From Aureobasidium sp. EXF-3400 (lineage: Eukaryota; Ascomycota; Dothideomycetes; Dothideales; Saccotheciaceae): a DNA stretch of 64,000 bases. The translations under genes were made by a program, and so were the position numbers. The notes below the pieces were generated by a model, which was given only the letters and a program-made list of their open reading frames with translations, searched no databases and was not told the DNA's origin. Positions 55,997-64,000 of the stretch are shown piece after piece; the first letter of the stretch is position 1, and each line of letters starts with the position of its first letter. The stretch spans positions 62,001-126,000 of the forward strand of contig SWBL01000114.1 of the NCBI GenBank assembly GCA_024195585.1, read 5' to 3'.

Positions 55997-56504
55997 GGTC
56001 GTTGGTGTTTTCCTTGGATGGTGAGAATAGCAGTTGGTCGAGAAGGCCTTTTAAACACATTTTGCCTGGATATCCCAGCTATGACATAGCAGGTGAAAGG
56101 CCTTAAATTTTCGTAACTACAGTGGCTCAGCTTGTCGTGGCAGTATGTCAAGACCCATAGCGTATGTACAGCGTATGTACCATACGCGAAAGTCCGTATG
56201 GTACATACGTATAGGGCTTTACCGTCTGGGACTCCGACTCGTTTCGACAAACCGTCCGGCAGCATCCGGATGTTCAAACTTAGGTTAATAAAACTTAGAA
56301 TCGCATTTCGATCATAATCGTTTCTATTAATGCATCACTTTTAGTCGAGGACAAGCCACCTCGTCTAAGAGTTCTTATGTAGAACCCTTGTGCGCGCTCT
56401 CAGCAAATCTCTAGTCATTCAGTGCAACCCTCCTATATGTGTCCCAAACTCATCAAAGTTCATAAGATGACATGGCGTGAATCAGTCATTTGAAGTCAAG
56501 GCAC
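55997..56504. other. Intergenic, 508 bp, promoter side of the FAD oxidase gene
   Basis: Apart from the repeat cluster at 56159-56209, this region shows nothing coding. It lies between two minus-strand genes. Confidence 0.5.
56159..56209. repeat. Tandem 11-mer plus perfect 15-bp inverted repeat
   Basis: AGCGTATGTAC occurs twice in direct tandem (56159-56169 and 56170-56180). The second copy runs into CGTATGTACCATACG (56172-56186), which is repeated in perfect inverted orientation as CGTATGGTACATACG (56195-56209) across an 8-nt spacer. The unit lies about 165-215 bp upstream of the FAD oxidase ATG. It may be a protein-binding site array, a hairpin in the leader RNA or a small mobile-element scar. 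Confidence 0.8.
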
Positions 56505-58096
56505 CTATTGGAAGCTCTGGGCCAGGATCTGAGGCTTGCGGTCATACAGATCCAGAACCATCTGACCAAAGAGTCCGTTGGCCCAGGAGAACCACTGCCG
56601 GGTATAGTCTGTCTGATTGAAGGTGTTGATACTCTCATGAATCAGACCAAGTCCATCGGTACTGTTGAGAATCATGGCGAGTTGCTCAGTGATCTCAGTA
56701 TCGTTGTCGCTGGTCAGTATGCGAACAATAGAAGCCATAGGCCAGGCGTATCCAGGGCCATTATGAGGACCTCCAATAGCACTGATAACAGGACCTCGCA
56801 TGAAATAAGGGTTGCGGTCACTCAACAGCAATGCGCGTGTGTTTTGGTAAACTTCGTCGTTGGCGTCAAGATAGCCCAAGAATGGTGCAGACAACAGCGA
56901 GGGGATGTTGGCATCGTCCATAATGTTCGCAGAGCCATAACCATCGACTTCGTAGGCATATATTTGCTTGCCACCAATAGTGACAATGCCGTGCTCTTCG
57001 ATTCCTTGTCTGATGGTAGCAGCAAGTTGTGTCATTTGTGCGGAAGTGACATCACATGCTGAACCATTGAGCGCAAGCATGATCGGAGCAGTCGCCTCAA
57101 GGTAATGTGCTAGCATCATGTTGGCCGGAATGAGATACTGATAGATGGTTGCGTCGTCCGAGGGTCTGAAAGCTGAGCGCAACAAGCCAGTACCGCCTCT
57201 GTAGGGGTTGCCCAGGCCGTCATTGGCAAGAGTTTCGGTTGCGCGATCACTCACTCTAGTAAAGGTGTAGCTCGAGTTTTGGACATGACCATCAGCCTCG
57301 TAAGTCGAGGCGACGGACAGAGTCTCGAAAACTTGGAAAAGATGATTGATGGCCTCGACCCAGTGGTGCTTGGCGAAGAAAGTAACATCTCCTGTGGCGT
57401 TGTAGTAGTCGGAACTGACCTGTAGGAAAGCGGCCAAAGAATCCAGCTCGTATTTGCACTCAAAGACTGAGGAATTGTCGTATGTAGGGAAAACATGGTC
57501 CTCGCTAGCCGAAGGGTTGTTGGCAGGAGCAATACCACTCTCGATTGGAGGCTGGAAGGCATTGCAATAGGGTGATGTGAGAAGGTAACGGGCCTGGAGG
57601 TTGATAACGCCGCGGAATAGCGAGGCAAGCGAGTCCACAGAAGAGTTGGCGGTCAGAAGAGGAAGATAAGACTGCATCTGATTGCTGCTGTCCCTCAACC
57701 ACATGGCATCGATGTCTCCAGTGACCAGAAAGGTGAGCTCTTCATCGGGCGAATCGGCAGCATATCCCTTCCAACGAACGGCCGTGTCGAGAGTGTTGGG
57801 GTAGGCTAAAGTGTGTTAGCATTGGTACCAAGCGATGACCAACGATACCAACCATTGAGAAAGAGACGGAAGAGATCAGGATCAGAAGTAGCATGCATGA
57901 CATCCAAGAGGACTTTGTCTTCTAGAAGCGGAAGGTCGAAGGTGCGGCAGGCAGGATCAGGTCGTTGATAAGAGAGGTTACGGATGCCTTCCGAGTATGG
58001 AGCGTGTTTCAGCGTGGCATAGTCGAGGTAGTCAGGGCATTGAGCAGAGGCAATGCCGATGAGGGGAGCAAGAAACGAGATCAGATGGACAAGCAT
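56505..58096 (-). CDS. Secreted GH125 exo-alpha-1,6-mannosidase-like glycosidase
   Basis: A predicted 514-residue secreted enzyme that trims alpha-1,6-linked mannose from mannans or N-glycans. Exon 1 is 58096-57853 and exon 2 is 57805-56505, with a 47-nt intron (donor GTTGGT, acceptor CTTTAG). The start is the ATG opening MLVHLISFLAPLIGIASA, a clear signal peptide. GH125 (formerly DUF1237) is recognised by RLFLNAYPNTLDTAVRW, AMWLRDSSNQM, FECKYELDSLAAFL, the acidic loop in YEVDGYGSANIMDDANIPSL and GPGYAWPMASIVRIL. It ends with RQWFSWANGLFGQMVLDL, near the usual family length. Several NxS/T sites fit secretion. It is next to the secreted FAD oxidase on the same strand. Confidence 0.93.
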
Positions 58097-58757
58097 GTTG
58101 GGTGAACGTCTATTGAGAGAGCGCTGGTTGGAAGAAGGGAAGAATAGAAAAGGGAAACGCCGGTTTATTAGGCACAAGAAAGATGGCAGGTGATGAGCAT
58201 CGAGATGAGATAAATTGGGCAAGAGGAGAAGTGGGGAGCAAGGAAGGACCTGCCTCTGTTGAGTGTACAAAGTTCAGGCATTGATCGGCGCACATGGGCA
58301 ACACATTTCAAGGTCGTGGTGTTTGTATACGAGCATGCGGGAGGTCAAACTGTGTGCTCTGACAAACAGGCTGAACGAGACACAGAAAGCATGTCGAGAG
58401 TTGGGACTGCGGGGCTGGAGACGGGATTTACAGTTGCATTCTGAGGTTGCGCCGCCATGTGGGTAAACAAAGCGAGCGAGCGGAGAGCTTGGCGGTCTGG
58501 ATGAAGACTCGCAAGAGATGAATGTGTGCGTGTTGGAAAGGGCAGAAGTGAAAGTGGATGGTGAGGAGTGTAGGAGTGAAAGTGAATAGAGAGCAAAGTG
58601 GGCGTTGGAGATTGACGTCGTTCCAAGTTGCACCCCTCTACTTACCCGAGTCGATTGTTCACTTGCCGAACGCTGCAACGAGACACAGGCACCACACCAA
58701 GACAAAGACTGTCACAACCCATCCGTTCCACGCGCACAGGATCCGAGTTCGAGTGCC
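58097..58757. other. Divergent intergenic region, 661 bp
   Basis: This holds promoters of the GH125 gene (minus) and of the phosphatase-like gene (plus). The frame of the latter is open upstream to 58605 but has no ATG there. Nothing else is supported. Confidence 0.5.
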
Positions 58758-59585
58758 ATGGCCTCTCAGGCAGCACATCTCCGAGGCGACGAGTACTCGT
58801 CCCGCCTACCCACTCCTCCGCGTATCGTCGTACCGCCGCCAACAGCAAACATCAACCTGGCCCCCGAGTTCAATCTACATCCTATCGCCCAGTCCGGTCC
58901 GCTCTCAGCCGTCAACTACGACAAGATGGTGACAGGGAGCCTCCTTGACTGGAGTTACGAGCGTCGTCGTCAAGCACAGCAGATCCTCCCCTTCCTCTAC
59001 CTGGGTCCCATGAGCGCAGTCAAAGATCGTGACTTCTTACGGAACGAGGGCATCACTCTTCTCATGGCCGTCCGTCAACGACACTCCTTCGAGAGCAAGA
59101 TCATGCAGGCCGCTCTGAACGTCGCCGACGAACTCAATATCCAGAAGAAGGCTCTCGACATGTCCAGCCCTTACGAACTCGTCTCCTCATTCTCTCGCGC
59201 CGCCATTGCCATCAACGACCACATGAACTCTCGTCCCAATGCAAAGGTGCTTGTCTTCTGCGAGAGTGGAAACGAACGCTCTGCTGCTGTCGTCGCCGCC
59301 TATCTTATGGACATCTTGGCCGATGTTGATCATATCAAGGCCATGCAAATTGTCCAAGCCCAACGTTTCTGCGTTAACTTCGATGATAACGTCAAGCGCT
59401 TGCTGCAGGGCTACTGGGACATCTTGCAAGCCCGACGCACCACCGCCAATCTGAACACCAGCGGCAGGCCAAAACGACTTCTCGAGAGAGACATGGACAA
59501 TGATGGCATGGATATTGATGAGTCTGGTGATGATGGAGAGAGGTTCGAGAGCAGAACCTTTGCTCCATTTGTCGACGCTGCTTAG
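58758..59585 (+). CDS. Dual-specificity phosphatase-like (STYX-type) protein
   Basis: An intronless 275-residue protein of the cysteine-based phosphatase fold. The entry strand ILPFLYLGPMSAVKDRDFL is typical of dual-specificity phosphatases. The active-site loop reads VFCESGNERSAAVVAAYLM: the Cx5R core, the Gly and the following Ser are kept, but the His before the Cys is Phe. That may lower the reactivity of the Cys, so the protein could be a weak enzyme or a phosphate-binding pseudophosphatase. The C-terminal tail is acidic (DMDNDGMDIDESGDDGE). The start at 58758 (GCCATGGCC) is a strong fungal context, and no upstream ATG is in frame. The target is unknown. Confidence 0.87.
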   Translation: MASQAAHLRGDEYSSRLPTPPRIVVPPPTANINLAPEFNLHPIAQSGPLSAVNYDKMVTGSLLDWSYERRRQAQQILPFLYLGPMSAVKDRDFLRNEGITLLMAVRQRHSFESKIMQAALNVADELNIQKKALDMSSPYELVSSFSRAAIAINDHMNSRPNAKVLVFCESGNERSAAVVAAYLMDILADVDHIKAMQIVQAQRFCVNFDDNVKRLLQGYWDILQARRTTANLNTSGRPKRLLERDMDNDGMDIDESGDDGERFESRTFAPFVDAA

Positions 59586-59878
59586 CGAAGTTGCTTGGTC
59601 TTCCTTGTCTTTTATGCATGGCGTTTTGCTTTTCTCATCAAGATACCCCTGGGTTTTGTTTGCTCGGCGTTAGAGGTTCGCTTCTGTGCATGGCCGGTGG
59701 CACAAAATGGTCACCATCTCATTTTTATAGGGTGCATAGGTACTCTCAGATTCATCATTATGCCACGTTCTTCCTCTTCATTCGCTGGTCTACACAAACA
59801 CATCAACATGTTTGTCTCATTACAAATTGACGTCTACACGGCAGAGTACGGCCACCGGCAACACATGGGTATATACAA

Positions 59879-61152
59879 TCATCTCGCCGCTTTCTCATCA
59901 TCAATCTGCTTTCTGAGATCGCTCAGTACTTCCTCTCTCTTCCGTAGATGAGATTCAAGGCCGTCCACTTGCTCTTTGACCATTGAGATTTCGTCGCTGA
60001 GACCCTTCAAGCCCTGACCAACCTTGGCTCTTCCTTCACCCGTTTCGAGGTCGCGCAGCTCGCGGCGCTTCCAGTCGAGCAATTGCTCGAGCTCACGCTT
60101 GACCAAGGCCGGCTTGCTATCATCCCGTCTGCCACCACGTTCCCTTCGCTTCTTTGCTTGCTCTTCGACCTTCTCCATCTTCTCCTGGAGCTCTTTGAGT
60201 TGCTTCTTCAGGCGGACCTCCTCCCATTCGGCATCAGTGCGAGCGGCAGTGAAATCGGTACCCTTTGGTCTGTAGGCACCGCGGTCACCTACGCCCAAGC
60301 GACTGAGGTATGCGTCACCAAACTTCTGCTTCTTGCCGCTCATGGTGCTATCATCACGCTTTGTGCCCCAACGATCGGCGGCGGTTTGTACCTTGTCGAC
60401 CTGATACTCGATACGGCCCTGCTCAAAGGTTGCGCGGAGACTTGGAGGAACGGAGCGAGGGATACGGTAGCCTTCGTGGCGGTTGGCAAGCATGTGGAGG
60501 AAAACAAGACACTGGTCTTTGCCGATAGCTGGGTCGCTGCGTGGGTTGACGAGATTCCAGGCACTGCGCATGTCCGTGTCGGGCACATCTAGGGATTCGT
60601 AGAGCGGGTTGAGAGATTCAAAGGTGATGCTGCCATCGCGCGGCTCACGGTTCGCACTGTAGATCTCCTCGTACTTTGTGCGGTCAGACGGAGGCATGTA
60701 CCAGTCAAAACCATCTTTGAGTCCTGGTGTATCGTCTTCTAGATCATCGACTTGCTCGAACTGAGGTTGACGGCCTGAGATGGCGTGGGAGGCTTGAATC
60801 AGATGTGCTTTGCTTTCGGGGACGAGCCAGTCGGGGAGTGTGGCTGGGACATCCATGTATTCCTGTCAAGCAGTTAGTGAGAAATAATGGAAGGATATCG
60901 GTGTCTACTTACACCGTTGACCAGATCAAAAATCAGGCGCATGGCAACGCAGAACTCCTCAAAGTCCAGGCTGCCATCACCATCGACATCTGCCAGATCC
61001 CATACTCGTTCCAGCTGGTCGTCGCGCAGTTGGCTGTTCTTCAAGACTGAGGCTGCTTGGGCTCCATTGAGGTGAGTACCACCATTTGAGAGCGAGGCGA
61101 AGATCTCCCAGTAACGTTCGACCTCCCATTGCTCGATGCGTTTCGGTGCCAT
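59879..61152 (-). CDS. END3: Actin cytoskeleton-regulatory/endocytosis protein End3
   Basis: End3 works with Pan1 and Sla1 to build the actin coat for endocytosis. The protein has 407 residues. Exon 1 is 61152-60913 and exon 2 is 60862-59879, with a 50-nt intron (GTAAGT...TGACAG). The first EH domain (residues 8 to about 95) includes [20 protein letters not shown] and the calcium-binding EF loop [14 protein letters not shown] conserved linker [19 protein letters not shown] and a second EF/EH-like part ([18 protein letters not shown]) follow. After [14 protein letters not shown] comes the long coiled-coil C-terminus ([20 protein letters not shown]) typical of End3. Length and layout match other fungal End3 proteins. 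Confidence 0.95.
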
Positions 61153-62995
61153 GCTGTGTGTCCGCTGCGTGGCTAGGAGGATGGGCGTGTAGGGTTTAGG
61201 CTGGCTTGATCGACTTGTCGGAGATTGGCGGCTCGGTCAATGGCGGCTTCAGCACTTGTTTCTCGTCCTTACTTCTTTGTATCTATGTGTATTCCGCGTC
61301 GCAGATGGGTGTGTTTATGCACTGCCAAATGCAAGATGGCTGACACTCTGGCCGCGTTCCTGATCGGCTGGGGGTGGGTGACGTTGGCGTCTTGGCCCCT
61401 TCCCCGAATGGAGACCCACCTTCATCTTTGCGACAGTGCGACTTCCATCTTTGCGACTTCCACATAAGCAACGCCATTCTCGTTCAACATTTGACTAGCA
61501 ATGAACCCAGATCCTACGGTTCTTCTACTCCGCTCTGCTATGTCGGAGGAAATATCAAAGAACCCTCTGTATCGATTGTCGGACTCTTACTTGTGCAATA
61601 CGACAACCTCGCCTGTACCCGCCTGAGCGTTGCGCGTCCTTGTTATGCTGACCTGCTATTGTCCTTGATCCGTCACGGCCTCATGCATTCAACCTTTGTA
61701 TGGACATCCGTCTGCAGGCATCGCTAGAGAGTCCTCTCGGGTTTTCTCAAACATCATATACAGGAGAGCTTTCATCAGGGCAACCAGCACAAGTAGCCAA
61801 GATATATGAGCTTTGTGCCAAAAGCTCATCTAGGACCACGCTCATCTTGATCACTCTAGCCTCCGAATAACAGACTACCTTCTCCGCATAACCCTTTCAA
61901 TAGGAAGCGTGCCTTTACGTCTTATTTCCGGGCTCTTCCTTCCGGACAAATACATTCTCTTCCGTGGCCTCATACACCACCTGTAAGTTTATGGCTTCAG
62001 CTCGCCACGAGCCCATTTCTATTTGCCGACCAGCTTCGGACCGCTCTCAAGTACCATCATGACTCCACTCGTAAAGCACTCGACTCTGTCGTCACTCTGC
62101 TCTTCAGCCCGTTTATCTACTGATATCCACTTCACCATCTCATACCGTCATCTGCATAACCATCGAGACCGTTTGTCTCCAGCGATACTGACCAGCCTTC
62201 GAGATAAGCATTTTTTCGACGCCGTGGCTTTCTTGGCCTTGGGCGTAGGGCTTATGGCGCATGCTATTCCTGACATCTAGATCACCCATCAGAACCTCCT
62301 CTTTCTCCGTTCCATTGGTTCTGCCTCAACTCTGCATTCGTGTTCGCCAGTCGTCTTGATTCGGAGATTTTCAAAAGTCCGTAGCACTGGGAAGCTTAGT
62401 TCTCGATTGGGAAGGTTTCACTGCCGATCTACCCGAGATCCACGACTATCACGGTACGTCACTTGCTATACCTCCGAAAGACTTCGCTGATCATCCTCTA
62501 AAGATGTTATATGCATGAGTATTTTGGTACGCGATCCTGTCTGTCTGCTGGTCCACACATCGCGGTCCACATAGCATCACAAGTTTGACTCTGCCGCTTT
62601 AACCCTCAAGATCTCGATATCCAATGGTAAGTATGTGCACTAGTATGGATCTCTACTACGGGTCTCTACATTGAACCTTGCTTGTGAAGGCTTCTGCACA
62701 GCCTTGTATCCTCTGCTCACCGCGGCTGGCTTGATATTTGCCTGTCAGTGTGGATCTGTACGTATGTAATTCACAGCACCCTGGAGCCGCTCTTCCGGCG
62801 TATCCAGAATCCAAATATTGTGGTGCTCTGTATATAAGGTCGAGTCAGACATGTGTTTCTTCTCCTTCGCCTTTCCTGTCACTACTGGCAGCTTTTCCCT
62901 TCTTGCCTATCTACAAGCACAAGCACTTCTTCCCCTTGTTAAACTTCGCCCAGATATCTCTCATTCTCTCCGCATTATCCATTTGAGATACACCC
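61153..62995. other. Divergent intergenic region, 1843 bp
   Basis: This lies between END3 (minus) and the laccase gene (plus). Short frames, the longest about 117 codons at 61374-61727, have no family features. A short imperfect direct repeat (CATCTTTGCGAC twice) lies near 61430-61460. The right part is the laccase promoter, and the large size fits a strongly regulated secreted enzyme. Confidence 0.45.
62831..62838 (+). promoter_or_regulatory. TATA box of the laccase gene
   Basis: TATATAAG stands 165 bp upstream of the laccase ATG and is followed by a C/T-rich leader. This is the same geometry as in the bicupin gene promoter at 5.95 kb. Confidence 0.55.
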
Positions 62996-64000
62996 ATGCA
63001 TCTCGGAAGCTTTACTGCCGGTTGCCTCCTGGCACTGGCGTCTGTAACTTCCGCTTCCGAGTCAGGTAGAAAGTACTTATGGGGTAGAGATCAAATGGGC
63101 AAGATGGTTCGTCGCCAGCCCTCTTCGACATCTTCGGCCGCTAGTAGCCACACAACATTGGTCGCAGATAGCGCTTGCTCTAACGGCCCATACACCCGTT
63201 CTTGTTGGAAGAACGGATATTCCATTGCTACAGAGTATGCCTCTCTTTGTGCATCATCGAATTTCTACTAATGATGCTTTAGTTTCGACCAGAAATTTCC
63301 TAGCACGGGAAACACCGTTAGCTACAACCTCGAGATCACCAACACGACATGCAATCCTGATGGCGTCCATGAGCAGCAATGTCTTTTGATCAACGGTCAA
63401 CTGCCTGGACCTGTTATACGAGCCAGCTGGGGAGATACTCTTTCGATCACTGTCACCAATTCTATGCAGGACAACGGCACGTCTGTACACTGGCATGGAA
63501 TCAGACAGTACAACTCTCCTGGAATGGATGGAGTCAATGGCGTCTCTGAATGCGCACTTGCTCCGGGTCAGACCAAGACCTACACTTTCCACTGCACGCA
63601 GTATGGTTCTTCGTGGTACCACAGCCACTACTCCAGTCAATACGGTATGGGGGTCGTTGGAACAATCTTGATCGACGGACCTGCTACGGAAAACTATGAC
63701 ATCGATCTTGGTACTTTCCCGATGATGGATTGGTACTACAAGAACGCCGATGTGGTAAACGCCTTAGCCTTGACAGACGCTCAAGCTGGAAGTGGTGCCC
63801 CGCCTTCGGACACTCTTCTGCTTAACGGAACGAACGACAATGGCTCAGGTGGCAAGTACCAGTCGGTCGCACTCACCAAGGGCAAGAAGCATCGTCTGCG
63901 ATTGATCAACACCTCTGTTGATACTCACATGATGGTTAAGCTAGATGACCACCCGTTCACTGTGATTGCGGCCGATTTCATTCCCGTCAATCCTGTTTTA
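62996..64000 (+). CDS. Secreted laccase (ascomycete multicopper oxidase), 3' end outside window
   Basis: Laccases oxidise phenols with O2 outside the cell, for example in lignin or melanin chemistry. Exon 1 is 62996-63234, a 48-nt intron spans 63235-63282 (GTATGC, CTAAT, GCTTTAG), and exon 2 from 63283 continues past the window. The N-terminus (MHLGSFTAGCLLALASVTSA) is a signal peptide. A dibasic site in KMVRRQPSS may mark propeptide removal. The Cys pattern SACSNGPYTRSCW is typical of ascomycete laccases. Copper motif L1 is SVHWHGIRQ and L2 is SSWYHSHYSSQYGMGVVG, so the type 2/3 site is intact so far as seen. The C-terminal cupredoxin with L3 and L4 lies outside. The upper fold includes several NxT/S sites. 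Confidence 0.94.

Noticed and set aside
54186..58096. The secreted oxidase region as a secondary-metabolite cluster.
   Set aside because: No polyketide synthase, NRPS, terpene synthase or methyltransferase is present in the window, so a biosynthetic cluster is not supported.

Overview
The window is nuclear DNA of a filamentous ascomycete (Pezizomycotina). The evidence is the short introns (mostly 47-65 nt, with GTRNGT-like donors, CTRAY branch points and YAG acceptors), the fungal gene families (Zn2Cys6 regulator, Dal5-type transporter, GH125, ascomycete laccase, Sti1, Sec5, End3, Prs5-type PRPP synthetase) and roughly 50% GC. The gene set looks most like a Dothideomycete such as an Aureobasidium-type black yeast, but that is an impression and not a measurement. 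I found no tRNA, rRNA, CRISPR array or recognisable transposon.

I support 27 protein genes, two of them cut by the window ends. From left to right: the 3' part of the Hsp70/Hsp90 co-chaperone STI1; a classical SDR; a fungal conserved hypothetical; an alpha/beta-hydrolase; a quercetinase-like bicupin; a divergent pair of a Dal5-family transporter and a TauD-type dioxygenase that looks like a sulfonate-use module; MOB1; an HMG-box regulator; a membrane-anchored GDSL hydrolase; a SNF2 helicase; two neighbouring genes of an unrecognised family that share a C-terminal signature and a final intron; a DUF2470 membrane protein; a very long GAS2-domain protein; a 3beta-HSD/epimerase-like enzyme; the back-to-back pair SEC5/IDH2; PRS5; a 28-residue Cys-rich microprotein gene; a DUF2236/MpaB-type protein; a Ras-like/RasGEF fusion; an atypical SDR; and a 2.4 kb gene-poor stretch.

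The right end turns to extracellular chemistry: a Zn2Cys6 regulator, a secreted FAD (BBE-type) oxidase, a secreted GH125 mannosidase, then a dual-specificity phosphatase-like protein, the endocytosis factor END3 and the 5' part of a secreted laccase.

Most genes are unrelated housekeeping neighbours, as is usual in fungi. The places where gene order itself suggests joint work are the transporter/dioxygenase pair (7.5-11.7 kb) and, more weakly, the regulator/oxidase/mannosidase run (51.4-58.1 kb). The most novel-looking items are the paralogous pair with an alternating hydrophobic/polar C-terminus (22.3-24.9 kb), the intron-split microprotein (41.6 kb), the GTPase-GEF fusion with a missing switch II motif (44.4-47.3 kb) and a stop-free, length-3n intron in MOB1. 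All intron boundaries are read by eye from splice signals, reading phase and family similarity. No alignment or database search was run.
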